NCBI RefSeq assembly: GCF_001642475.1
Contig: NW_019173940.1
Location: 248,001-312,000 of the forward strand
Length of the DNA stretch: 64,000 nucleotides
Direction: 5' to 3'
Source of the DNA: Fonsecaea monophora
Taxonomy: Eukaryota > Ascomycota > Eurotiomycetes > Chaetothyriales > Herpotrichiellaceae
This document shows, in pieces, positions 22,382 through 33,248 of the stretch. The notes beneath the pieces are model-generated. The model was not told the DNA's origin, made no database searches, and worked only from the letters and a program-made list of their open reading frames with translations. Numbering within the stretch: position 1 is the first letter of the stretch; each line of letters starts with the position of its first letter. A program made the translations under genes and the position numbers.

Positions 22382-23706
22382 TTATTTCGCACTATTCACC
22401 TCGCCGCCGCTTGCCGTCTCCAAGTTGCCCTTGACTTCGTCCCTGTACGCGTTCATGCCGGCCTTGAACATGGGGGCGCTCATGAGTGTATCCCAGTTAT
22501 GCACCATGCGGGTCTGCATCAAGCTGACCTCAATCTCCTTCAGGCTGCGTGCCTTCATCTCTTCCTCATACGCGCTCACGGCCTGCTCGAGCGTCTTGTC
22601 TCCTTTTGCCACCTCACTCAGTTCCGACACGAGCTTCTCGGCGTCTTGGAATGCGTTGTTCAGCCCCTGACCGCGGAACGGAGGCATATTGTGCGCGGCG
22701 TCCCCGGCCAGCGTGACGTGCGGCCACAGCGGACTGGACGACCAGTCCATATCTGGCCTCCACATCGTGATGGCGTCGACTTGCAGCGGCAGGTCGGGCG
22801 GAACGTTGCGGCCAGCGCTTTTCCAGGGTTCGGCGTAGATCTCGGCCTTGGACTTGATGAAGTCGATTTTGGATTGCTGGTCGGGGAAATCTTCGGCGTG
22901 TGGTCGGCCGGGCCAGGAGAGACATTGTTGGAAGAGGAACGTGGATGGATCATCGGGATCTTTCACGTCCTGGATCGCCGTCACCCAGCTCATGCCTGTC
23001 GGGTGGTAGCCAATGCGGAATATCGGGTGGGCTTTGCGTTGCAGGAGGGCAGCGTCGGCTGGGAGGGACCAGCAGGCGTTGAACATCTGTACGTCGATGG
23101 GAGAGTTGGTGGCCTGGTCTTTGCCAACAAGCGCCTCGCGGATGTAGGAGTGCACACCTTCGCAACCGACGATTAGGTCACCGGTGGCCGTACTGCCGTT
23201 GGCGAAGGTGGCAGTTGCGGACCCATTTGCCTGGGATACCGACACGATCTTGCAGCCATATCGCACGTCTAGACCGTCGCTCAGGAGGGCGCGGAGCTTG
23301 CGACGAGACACACGCAGAGGATTGAAACCCTGCATATCGAAGAACTTCTCGCCTGTCTGGCCGTTGAACATGGGCCAGGACGTGTGCTTGCCCGTGTAGA
23401 ACGTGTCGCAGCATGCTTCACCCAGACGAGCCATGAGTTCCGGTGGGATGCATTTGGCCAGGTACTCTTGGCCAAAGTGCAAGGTCATTCCCCATTCTCG
23501 AGGCCGGGTGTGATATGTAGACTCTTCCTCTCGTTCGTAGACGGTTGCTTTAATGCCATTCTGGGTGTTGAGTTGCCTGTTAGCCTGGCATGAGGCCCTC
23601 GCCCCCAACAGCCATCAGCACATACCAGTTTCAATCCTTGTGCGATCAACAACCCCGTCGCACCAGCCCCAACGATCACAACCTCGAGATTCCTCTTGTC
23701 AGTCAT
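22382..23706 (-). CDS. FAD-dependent monooxygenase (PHBH/salicylate hydroxylase type)
   Basis: Two exons: 23706-23626 and 23560-22382, with a 65-bp intron; 419 aa. The Rossmann FAD motif VVIVGAGATGLLIAQGL spans 9-25. The second FAD motif is GDAAHNMPPFRGQG at 313-326. The middle DG motif reads GCEGVHS (159-165), with Glu where Asp is usual. This is the single-component class A flavoprotein family that hydroxylates aromatic rings using NAD(P)H and O2, or tailors secondary metabolites. Its start is 803 bases from the divergent methyltransferase start, so the pair may be co-regulated. The first exon could begin 30 codons earlier at 23796; the chosen Met sits six residues before the FAD strand, as in relatives. 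Substrate not predictable. Confidence 0.85.
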
Positions 23707-24509
23707 AGGTTCTGTGGGATTGCGGAGACGGACGGTTCGAGCCTTCACAAGGCGCAAAGCTCGAATTGGAGGGGGACTGTCCGAGCATTTTACCACAGTT
23801 CTTCAATCAGCGCTTGCAGAGTGTGACGTGGCTAACTTAACCGAGTGACATTAACTGTGATGAACGAGTCTTGCGAGCTTGAGTGCTGAGGTGGAACTGA
23901 ACAAGGGAACTGCCACCCCGACCTCTCTAGCTGCAGAATGTCAACCGGGTACTTTTGAACCACCCCTGCAAGTCTTACCAATCGCTAGGCATCGCGACAT
24001 GGCCGGACCAATACCGAATTCGTCCTTCTCTCGACACCATCTGACAAGTACCGAGTAGCTCTCGGGGAAACTGCGCGGCGCAGGCTTGGATCTGCACAAA
24101 ACAAGCCCAACATCTGCGCAGCTGCGGTCCACAGCAAAGTTGCGAACTAAATGGTTCATGGCCAAGTTCACATTGTCAACCACCAGCCCGATCTCACCCC
24201 TCTCAGACCGTGGTTATCACCTCTTCTTCAAGGGCTAGATGACTGCATGAACTTTAGGCTCATGCTTCCGATGTCCTCGTTTACCCGGCCCCCGGCGGCT
24301 TCGTGGCTTGAACCTTGGCTATACTTGACGGAAGCTTAAGCAGGGGAGGTGATCCTTGGCCCATGCATGGAGGTGTTGTTGTTCAAGAGATGGTACATAA
24401 ACGGCTTTCTATCCTGCCGTCTTCTCCCGATTCCCCTGCGCTTATTTTGATGTACCTTTGCGAGGCCAGTGGTCGTCGACTGTGGCAGCACCTCACACCA
24501 GGGTTTTGT
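23707..24509. other. Divergent promoter region, FAD monooxygenase and methyltransferase
   Basis: This 803-base gap separates two divergent starts. Both neighbours have in-frame ATGs reaching slightly into it (23796 and 24315). No other gene or repeat was seen. Confidence 0.5.
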
Positions 24510-26071
24510 ATGATGGCAGAGCAACAGGGTCCAGCAGGCCATGAAGCAGACGGCCACCCTCTGATCGCTGTCGAAGAAGATGAGGCTGTCGGCGATTTGT
24601 AAGTGTCCAATACTACACATACACAGAGACCTCAGGACAAAGAAATAGTGTTTTGACTTGCCATTTCCTGGAAAAGAGACAACATATCCACTCTTTCATT
24701 GCGATCAAGCTTGCTTCGACCTGTCTACTCCCATGGCAGGCAATATCAAGGCTTTAGAGACGGAGGTATGTATACTTCCTGGCAAAGACGGCCAAGTAGA
24801 GCAAAGCCATTCATGTAATCTTAGCATATCATCGACCAAACGACGAAGTGAGTCCATCCCGCCTCTAGTTCGACGTAACCGAATATCTCAAAATCGCAAC
24901 AGGAGGAGCTCAACCGCCTTGACCTCATGGACGAAATGTTCTTCCACATCAACAAAGGAGAGCTGCATCTAGCCCCTATCAGCGACAGCGGGCTTAGGGT
25001 TCTCGATATTGGCTTTGGCACAGGAACTTGGGCTATCGCCATGGGTGACGCGTATCCGCAGGCAGAGATCATCGGCGTCGACATCAGTGCTTCAGCTCCT
25101 GAATGGGTGCCACCCAACACGAGATTCGAAATCGCAGACGTAGAGGACGACTGGACCTTTCGAGCTCCCTTTGATTACATCCACTGCAGGTACATGGCAG
25201 GGGCCATCAGAAATTGGCCGCAGCTCATGCGTCGGACATTTGAGTGAGTGCCTGGTCGCTGTGACCCTTCGAGGCTTTTGGATCTCGCCAAGGACTATAC
25301 TGACCCTTTGTTTTTTGTGAAGAAACCTCAAACCGGGAGCTTGGGCCGAGTTCGCTGATCTCGACATCGACTACTACAGCCAAGACGGTACTCTGACCGA
25401 AAACGACGCCCTCTCGCGCTGGATCAAGATCGCCGCTCAAGGCATGGAGGATCTGGGTCGCTCATTGAGACCTGGCAAGAGACTTGAAGGCTGGATGAGG
25501 GACGCCGGGTTCGTGAATGTGAATGTTGGTGTCAGCCATTCCTATTATCTCACATGCGGCGCCCCTTTCTCCTTCAATCGCTGACTCGATCTGCGCATTG
25601 TGTAGGTTGTTCGCACTCCCGTCCCAGTCGGCACCTGGCCCAGGGACAAGCGACTGGTAAGTCAAGCACCCATATCCTTTTGACCTTTGACATGTTTCTC
25701 CCGAATTTGCGTGTCGTTCAGAACTCAGGCTTACTTACATTTGTCCTTATTTCCTTCCTGTAGAAACGCATTGGGCTCCTCAACTTCATCCAGCTGCACG
25801 AGGGACTCACCGGCCTCAATGTTCGACTCTTCTGCGACTTTCTCGGCTGGAGCCGACAGGATCTGGACGTTCTGCTGATGCAGGTCCGCAGCGACTTTAG
25901 GAATCCGTCCATCCACAGCATATACGATATGTAAGTGTGTCATTTGCGAGTTTCGGCGAATGCTGCGCGGTCAAAGCGTCCAGCGTCCCTCCAGTATCAA
26001 TGGATCATGCCAATGCTAATGTTGATGTTGCAAAAAGGTACACAGTCTGGGGACAGAAGCCTACGTCTTGA
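24510..26071 (+). CDS. SAM-dependent methyltransferase, LaeA-like (TAM domain)
   Basis: Eight exons: 24510-24598, 24677-24765, 24825-24847, 24903-25243, 25323-25524, 25606-25656, 25764-25930 and 26038-26071; 331 aa. All junctions keep frame; the donor of exon 5 (25524 or 25518) is the least certain. Residues about 30-75 match the family lead-in (YSHGRQYQGFRDGAYHRPND), motif I is VLDIGFGTGTW (100-110), then GVDISASAPEWVP, the ADLDIDYYSQD segment after the post-I region, and PVGTWPRDKRLKRIGLLNF, which is a hallmark of LaeA-like fungal methyltransferases. Members range from global regulators of secondary metabolism to small-molecule methyltransferases. This copy lies beside an FAD monooxygenase, so a pathway role is plausible. 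It is not orthologous to LaeA on any evidence I have. Confidence 0.8.
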
Positions 26072-26728
26072 ACGTGGGAATGAGTCTCTTAAGCAAAAGG
26101 GAATTTCCGCCCTGGATGCCATCTATACCAACTATGTACATCGAGAGGACGACCTCGACCCCAGCCTTGGATACTACCGATGGCTGTTTCAGCATGCAGA
26201 ATATATCCCGCCAGCCACTCTTAATGCATTCCGATGGTAGATCTGAGGTGGTAAGTGAAGGGTCGATTAGAAGGCGTCAAGATACTCGAGGGCCGAGGCG
26301 GTAACTCTGGGAAAGGCAACCGGGGACAAAAACTGGGTATAAAATAGGGAAGGATCCTGTATTACAAGGCCTACCAGGAGCCCCAAAAATCTAAAATTAA
26401 ATCCACCGGAGGATCAATCAACCAAAAAAAAGGGGGGGGGGGGGGGGAATTTTAAAGGCTCTTCTCAGAGAGAATAGATACAAGGTCAGGAGCCTTATTA
26501 AAAGTCATATATACAGTCGCACTCACTAACCTTGGAATATGAATGTCTATCCATCTGCATGCGCCATATATCCATCCTCGTCGTCAATATCTTCGTTTTC
26601 TTCTTCTCCTCCTCTTACATCGTGGGACATGATAGAGGACACAATGAATAATGGATGATGAATGGAGAGATCACGCAATGGAGGTGACTTTATTGTCTTC
26701 TTACCCAAAAAAGAAAAAGAAAGTTCAA
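26072..26728. other. Intergenic between convergent genes; poly-G tract
   Basis: Apart from the A8G16 homopolymer listed separately, there is no feature. The sequence around 26320-26420 is A/G-rich on the plus strand. Confidence 0.5.
26424..26447. repeat. A8G16 homopolymer tract
   Basis: Eight A residues are followed at once by sixteen G residues. Such runs are rare in fungal DNA outside telomeres, can form G-quadruplexes, and are also a common place for assembly length errors. Confidence 0.9.
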
Positions 26729-29371
26729 TCAGTCCAAGACGACGAGATTCACCTCCTTTTCAAGCCCAAGCCAGTCGTCGAGGTTCATTGAGAGGACACC
26801 CTCGCGGTAGAAATGGCCATCTTCTCCTTCTTCTTCACCCTCGGGACGACGAGAAAGGACCAAGCAATGCACCGTGCGGTCCCAGATGTCAAAGACCACG
26901 GCTGGTGAGGGTTGGTTTTCTTCGTCTTGTTCTCCGTCCCCGTCTCCATCCTCTGCCTCGACCTCTTCTTCCTCGCTGTGCTGTCGAGAACCACCATCCG
27001 ACAGAAATATCTCCCCGGCACCGCGAGGCAAATTGGAGCCTTCCATGGCCACCGCAGCGAGGGTTACCGATACAGATCCCGGAGTGGGAGAAGCGCCCGC
27101 ATCAGCGAAAATCCCCTGCGCGACATCCTCGGAGATGCACAGGTTCTGGACTCGCAGCCTCTTCTTATTCTTCTTCTTCTTCTTTTCCTTGCTTCTCGAG
27201 AGAGGGACGACGACGACGACGACGCTCGATGCGAGCCGTTCGGGGTGAATGTCAAGAGACTTCTCGTCCAGAAGCACCGTCGTGCAGGGTCCCCAGAAGA
27301 CGATGCTTGCGGATTCGCTTTTCAGCGGGAGGTAGCCATGGCCATCTGATTGCTGCTGATGCTGCCACATGTCAAAAGGGCGGGCCAGGACCGTGTCCTC
27401 GGCATCGTACCCACTAAGAATGTCATTCCACTCCCGGCCCTGCCGGTGCAGGTAGGTCGGATACTTGAAGCATTTGACCAGAGACCGCCACCCCTTCCCT
27501 TGAGCCGAGCGCGTCGCAAACTGCGGGAACCGGACTGGGCCGAGCCAGGCCATCCAGGACCATGAGGGCGCGTCGGGGAAGGCGAGGCGGCGCTTGATCG
27601 CGTGTGTCATGGTCGTTGTCGTCTTCCCGCGACTACTCGTGGCCAGTCGAGACCCGCCACGGACGCTGCTCCAGCAGAGAAACCCCTCGAAATTTGGTTC
27701 TGGTAGACCCCAGTGGAACACCGTCGTGGTCGACATGGACGAAATGTACCACATTAGTCCCTCGAGCGCGTTCTTGATGTCGCTCTCGTACGAGAGCTGT
27801 CGTCGCGTGTAGCACTCGATCAAGGCCGCGGCGTCTGCGAGGTCGGTCGGGTCGGGCTTGGGGTGTTGAGCACTAGCAAATTCGACGTCGGTATCGTCGT
27901 TGTCGTCGTCGTCGTCGTTGTAGCTGTTGCTACCGCTTCTCGGCTCTTCCGCGAAAATGGCAGACTCCAGTCGAGGCCTGTTCAACCCGTCGTACTTTGC
28001 AAACCGGAACTTCTCGCCCGTCACGTCCAGGCCCTCGGCCCAGTCGGCCGTCCGACACACCCAGATGACCTGCTGTTCGCAGAAGAGCAGCGTCTGCCTC
28101 GACAGCAGGAACTCCTGTAGCGTCCAGGCGCGGCTGGGCCATCCGCGGCTCACGTAGAGCGACTCGACGGGACGTTCGGGCTGGTGGGGTATCTCGACCA
28201 GGCCGGTACTGCCACCGCCGCTCCCGCCGCCACCAGCAGGGTGTTGCGTAGCGGAAAAGGTCGTGTGAAGCAAAGGGACCCTGTCGTAGCTGACTCCCGG
28301 GAGGCCCTCGTGGCAGTTTGTGCCCGCCACGGCGGCAACAGTGAGGCGCGAGTACGTGTAGATGACGTCCATGTCGGCGATGTTCTGGGCCTTGTCGTCC
28401 TCGTCGTCCTGGAGGATGGAGACGACGTCGGCCCAAAAGTACGCGATCCCCACGCTGCGCGCCACCTGCATCGCGTCCTCGACCGTCTGGGAGAGTTTGG
28501 GCACGCCGCCCGGCCTCGAGAAGGCGTCCAGGTTCGCCGTCGTCAGCCGCACCGCCTGCTCCGTCACGCCCCAGACGTAGCTCAGCGCGGCGTAGCCGCC
28601 CTCGATGTCTTCGAGGCGGAGCGTCACGATCCGTCGCGTAGCAATCTCCACCACGCGCAGCTCCGTCGTCTTGCCGCTGCGCGAGAGGAAACTCTCGGCT
28701 TCGCGCTGCCGCCCCGTCGTCGAGGTGTGCTGCCGCTCGCAAGTCTCCAGCCAGTGCCTGGCGTGCTCGGGGTCAAAGCGTGGGGACACCCAGCGGCCGA
28801 CGAAGGATGGTACAGCGGTGTTCGAGCGTGGTGATGCCTGCTGTTGGCGAGTGTCCAACAGGCCAAAGGACGCGGTCTCGCCGTGGCGGAAATCCGGATG
28901 GAACGACAGATTGAAGCACATCAAGTGAGTCGTGTCGTAGCTACTGCTGCTTTCTTTTCCTTCTCCTTCTCTCCCACCATCGTAATGATCATGATCATGC
29001 CCCCCCACCACGACGCCAAACTTGCGAGTGTAGACATGGACGGGGACGAGCTCGCGACGGGCCCTGTCGATATCGGCGGCCGCGAACCGCCTCTCCAGGA
29101 GTTCGAAGCAGAAGGCGCAACAGCGACAGCTCGAACTCCGGTGCTGGAGCTCTCTCACAGTCCCGAGGGACACGAGGACCAGGGCCGACTCCACGGGTCG
29201 CGCGTCGGCGGTGGGTGCCACTATGCCGTCCAGGCCTCGCACCTGGGCGCTGGTGTTGAACAAGACCAGACCTGGCGACGCGTTGGTCGTCGCGGGCGAG
29301 ACTCGGGGCAGGCCGGCGCTTGTCCAGTCGACGCCGCGGCATATCGAACAGAGTAGCTCCGCTGCTGCCAT
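26729..29371 (-). CDS. HET-domain protein (heterokaryon incompatibility type)
   Basis: Intronless, 880 aa from the Met in MAAAELLCSICRG; the open frame reaches a Met 29 codons earlier (29458). The HET domain starts at YAALSYVWG (about 260-268) and continues with LSQTVEDAMQVARSVGIAYFWADVVSILQDDEDDKAQNIADMDVIY-like blocks and the AGTNCHEGLPG loop. The N-terminal part has CRCCAFCFELLERRF and the WLETCERQH block that often precede HET domains. In place of the usual LWID before the second block there is YFWAD. HET proteins trigger cell death when unlike fungal individuals fuse, or in response to non-self. The C-terminal 200 residues are acidic and lysine-rich, with no effector domain that I recognise. 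Third positions are strongly G/C. Whether it is active in incompatibility is unknown. Confidence 0.83.
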   Translation of the reverse strand: MAAAELLCSICRGVDWTSAGLPRVSPATTNASPGLVLFNTSAQVRGLDGIVAPTADARPVESALVLVSLGTVRELQHRSSSCRCCAFCFELLERRFAAADIDRARRELVPVHVYTRKFGVVVGGHDHDHYDGGREGEGKESSSSYDTTHLMCFNLSFHPDFRHGETASFGLLDTRQQQASPRSNTAVPSFVGRWVSPRFDPEHARHWLETCERQHTSTTGRQREAESFLSRSGKTTELRVVEIATRRIVTLRLEDIEGGYAALSYVWGVTEQAVRLTTANLDAFSRPGGVPKLSQTVEDAMQVARSVGIAYFWADVVSILQDDEDDKAQNIADMDVIYTYSRLTVAAVAGTNCHEGLPGVSYDRVPLLHTTFSATQHPAGGGGSGGGSTGLVEIPHQPERPVESLYVSRGWPSRAWTLQEFLLSRQTLLFCEQQVIWVCRTADWAEGLDVTGEKFRFAKYDGLNRPRLESAIFAEEPRSGSNSYNDDDDDNDDTDVEFASAQHPKPDPTDLADAAALIECYTRRQLSYESDIKNALEGLMWYISSMSTTTVFHWGLPEPNFEGFLCWSSVRGGSRLATSSRGKTTTTMTHAIKRRLAFPDAPSWSWMAWLGPVRFPQFATRSAQGKGWRSLVKCFKYPTYLHRQGREWNDILSGYDAEDTVLARPFDMWQHQQQSDGHGYLPLKSESASIVFWGPCTTVLLDEKSLDIHPERLASSVVVVVVPLSRSKEKKKKKNKKRLRVQNLCISEDVAQGIFADAGASPTPGSVSVTLAAVAMEGSNLPRGAGEIFLSDGGSRQHSEEEEVEAEDGDGDGEQDEENQPSPAVVFDIWDRTVHCLVLSRRPEGEEEGEDGHFYREGVLSMNLDDWLGLEKEVNLVVLD

Positions 29372-29994
29372 TTGTCCGTCCCCCTGGTTGGGCTGGATAT
29401 GTCCGATTAGCGGCCAAAAACAAGACCCTGGGGGAGGGGGGAGAAGGTTTACCTCCAAAGGATGCGGCTGTGGTCAAAACCTCGAGTTCGTAGAGAGAGA
29501 GAGAGAGGGACAGGCTGGAGATATATTCCTACATCACAGTGCGCCTCATTTTTAGTCATTTTAGCCCATGTGCCTTTACATGGTGAACAAAAAGAACGAA
29601 GCGAGATTTTAATCACAGTACAAGACAAATCTGAACCACTTGATGAATATTGGGAAGAATAGAATGAAAAGTCCAGGTGACCGAAAGGGTTCGATTCGGA
29701 AAATATTGGCTTGCACGACCATATAATGGTAGATATTTGACACCCCAGCTCCCAGTCCAGTATTTCCTGTGTGCGCGACTCAACAGCGTATACATATTTC
29801 TGGATTCGCCCATCTCGACTATACGGACGCCCGCTACCGTCTTGTCCAACGAGTCGTGACGCCTTCAACACACACAGCCGTCCCGTCCCACTCTAAGGGG
29901 GTATCTCATTTCCCATCACAATCGTTCCACAACACCATAACGCTCATGGCCACGGGCTCGGTAGTTGTTGTTGTTGTTCGATTCGTGAGCCTAC
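29372..29994. other. Intergenic, HET promoter and monooxygenase 3' flank
   Basis: It holds a GAGA repeat at about 29492-29508 and no recognisable gene. A GGTTCGATTC match at 29686 was tested as a tRNA B box and rejected. Confidence 0.5.
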
Positions 29995-31733
29995 TCATGC
30001 TGTGGCAGTAGAGTATTTCCAGCCTTGCAGATCATTCTCAAGACTGCGATTCAACGTGTTGACGTATTCAACCATTCCGCCAGACCTGCAGGATTGTTAG
30101 AATTCTTCGTCCCACGAAAAAGAAATGGGTGACCTACCAATTCAATGGCTCAACTTTTCGACCTGGGATATTGGCGCCCTGGTACCAACTCTTGGCCATG
30201 GGGAATAACGTGGCATCCCACTTCTCGTTCATCCTCTTGCACCAATCTTGCTCAGACTCCGGAGTGGCTTCAAGCCTGGTGATGCCCTTGTCCTTGATCA
30301 ATTTGAACGTCTTCTCGACCCATTCGGCCTGGAACTGTGTACAACTCGGGCCTGAGCTGAAAGCCGTAGGTGCCTGTGGACCGTACAAGAAGAACAGGTT
30401 GGGGAATTCGGGCATGGCGATACCCATGGCTGTTTTGGTACCATCTTTCCAGTGATCAGCAATCGTCCCACCCTTTGTCCCTTGAATGTTGAGTTGAGCC
30501 AGCGAACCCGTGACCGAGTCGAAGCCGGTGGCCAGGATTATAACGTCCACCTCGACCAGACCCTGTTTGGTTCTGAGACCAGTGGCTGTAACTTCTTCGA
30601 TAGGATTCTCGTTGACGTCAATAATCTTAACATTGGGTTGGTCAATCACCTCGTAGAACCTCTGTTCGAGGGACGGGCGTTTAGTCCCCCATGGATGCGG
30701 AGGAACCTCAGGGGCCACAAGCCTCTGTTTCTCGGGGTCTTTGACACGTTTTAAGACCTGCTGGCGCCAGAAGTGGTAGGCGGGTTCGTTGGCTTTGAGG
30801 TCAAACAGCATGTCTTTGTACGTGGCAAGCCAGAATTTGAAACCGCCGTCCTCGACCATGAGCTTGTGGTAGGTCTTCTCACGTTCTTCGGGCGTGTCAT
30901 CGAAGGTGTTTTTCTCCATGAAGTCGTAGGTGAAGCCAGCAAAGGTGTTGCGCGTCTTCTCCATCTCGGCCTCATACCAGCCGTTCTTCTTTTTCTCCTC
31001 CTCTTCTTGAGGATCAAGCAGGCGTTGGTTCATCGGCAGGCACATGTTGGGGGTTCTTTGATAAACGGTCAACTCTTTCACGACTGGACCAATTTCCTGG
31101 ATGACCTGAATTCCAGAGGCACCAGTGCCAACTTCGGCGACTCGCTTGCCCTTCAAATTAACACCGTGCTGGGGCCATACGGCTGTATGGTAGATGTCGC
31201 CCTTGAAGTTGCCGAGTCCAGGAAATGGAGGTGTATATCGTTTGCTGGCAAATCCGATGCAGGGAATGAACCACCTGGCGTAGATCTCGGTTCCGTCCGA
31301 ACATTCGATCAACCACTGTTGACGACTTTCATCAAAGACGGCGCCGTCTACGTGTTTATTGAACGAGGTGTAGTCGCGGATATTCCACTTCTTCTCGACA
31401 TGTTCGAAATAGCGGCGAAGCTCCTGCCAGCCTGGGTATCGCTCCTTGAAGGTGAAATCTTCCCATAGCTCCTTGTCAAATAGCTGGTAAATGGGGGTGT
31501 CGGTATCCACACGAGCACCAGGATAGCAGTTCCAATACCATATACCACCACTGGCAGACCCCTTTTCGAAGATACGAACGTTGTAACCGAGCTTTCGCAG
31601 ACTGAGCCACGACAGTCAGCCCTGTGCTTACACGCAGGACCAGATGTAGCACTTACCGATTCAACAGCGTGAAAGAAGCAAAGCCAGCTCCAACAAGCAG
31701 GACATCGACCTCCTCAATCTGATGAGAGCCCAT
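29995..31733 (-). CDS. Flavin monooxygenase, Baeyer-Villiger type
   Basis: Three exons: 31733-31657, 31601-30138 and 30085-29995, introns 55 and 52 bp; 543 aa. FAD motif: VLLVGAGFASFTLLNRL (11-27). Then the class signature GGIWYWNCYPGARVDTD, the Baeyer-Villiger fingerprint FKGDIYHTAVWP (158-169, fitting FxGxxxHxxxWP), the NADPH motif VGTGASGIQ (183-191), and LATGFDSVTG near 380. Family members use NADPH and O2 to insert oxygen into ketones, making esters or lactones. This one most resembles cyclohexanone, cyclopentadecanone and steroid monooxygenases. The third exon adds a C-terminus (GGMVEYVNTLNRSL) typical of these enzymes, which supports the splice model. Substrate unknown. Confidence 0.87.
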
Positions 31734-33248
31734 AACTGTTGCAGGGATTTGTAACGGCCGTGTGCACTGGGTGGAAGAAGGCAGTTTACGTCAGGACAAA
31801 GAGATGTAGAGGGATGGCGGCACGCATTTGCTGCCTGTGGTGGCCGTGGGCCTTTTGTATCTCTTGTTGACCTACCCCGCGCACGCCCGCGTCTCCTTGC
31901 CACCCCCATTTGACCCCAGAGAGACATGATGTGTGTTGATCAGCTTCCCGGATCCGGTCCCCAGTTGGACGTCCGAAGGTGAGGGGTTGCAGGCGGGCCA
32001 AAGGAGTGGCGGATGTGAGAATGGATTAGAAAGAGCGAGGGAAGCTCCAGTGCTCCAGCAGCTTTTGGAATCTCCGTTGACTGATGATAGGCCGTTGTTC
32101 GGATAGAAGGCCCTCCAATGCGCACTGATCTGCGTGGAGCAGGAGAACTTTCGGCCGGCTGCTGTACCCAGTCAAATCGTTTGGAAGTGTGGTGCAATGG
32201 CGGAAATGTTCCATTCTGGTACTCCAGTGAGTCTTGCAAGTGTGGGGTGAAGGGGGGAGTTTCGTGAGTGGTGATAGAGGTGGTGTGGACACCATGGTCA
32301 ATTCCTGAGACGAGGTTTTGGGTAGAGATTGAGGACAGACGATTAACCAAGATAAAAGGGATCCTAAGCTTCAGCAAGGTCTAGATCTATCTGCTGCGAC
32401 TTGCATTGGTGCCATTTGAGTTGTACCGGCGGAAAATCCTGTGTGGCGTTGGCGGTTCCAGGTTTCCCCTGGTCGGAGATAGACGAGCTAGATGCGACCA
32501 AGAGGTCAAAGCAGTGGCTGCGAGAGAGCTAACCCCTCAAGTTACGGGGTAATCGTGACGTGGCCATCTTGTTTATCAGGGTGTAACGAGCAGTATTCCG
32601 GTTGTGTGAGTCTAGGAGCGACGATGGACTCTAGGAATGATGATGGTATGTTGATGGTGATGTTAACAAGTGGTTGGTGGTGTGTTGAGTCGAGACACTC
32701 CCATCACCCTCAGCCGCGTACATTACCATTTCATGTTCCTCGTACTGACTACGTACTCCATCTCTACCTCACTGGTTTCTGTGTCCTTACCTACATATGG
32801 ACGCATAAACAGCTCTCGGTTTCGCATCAATGGAATCAATACCCCCCGTCCCTCGACCTAGCACGACGCTCACGCTACATTGCTTCTCACGCTCGTCGCA
32901 TCTCACCATCCACTCGTAACCCCTGAACGAGAACTCCACACAACATCGATCCTCTCGACCTCATATTTCACCGCGAACCCTCGGAGAATCCCACAAGCAT
33001 TTCCGTAGCCTCAGATGCCGAGGTCGATCTGGGTTGACAAATCTCCGGCCCTCCATATCAGCGACATGCTTGTCTTCGGAGAAACGGAATTCATCAGATG
33101 GATGAGAAGAGTTGGGAGCCACTATCCGAGATCGACACTATCAAGACCTTTTGGTTGGACTCGGCCAAATTAATGTTTAGCGAGGTTTCTCTTACACGCG
33201 AGCCTTGTCAGTCATTCAGGAGCGAGCTGGAACGCTGGGGTCTCGACC
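31734..33248. other. Intergenic, 1.5 kb
   Basis: This contains the promoter of the flavin monooxygenase and the 3' flank of the K+ channel. Open frames at 31940-32377 and 32492-32926 have no recognisable domains and look fortuitous. Confidence 0.5.

Noticed and set aside
26662..27417. 251-codon plus-strand frame opposite the HET gene
   Set aside because: Composition is Arg/Pro/Ser-rich as expected for an antisense shadow of a GC-rich gene; the HET frame has clear domain motifs.
29686..29695. GGTTCGATTC resembling a tRNA B box
   Set aside because: The bases on each side do not form a T-stem or acceptor stem, and no A box was found at the right distance.
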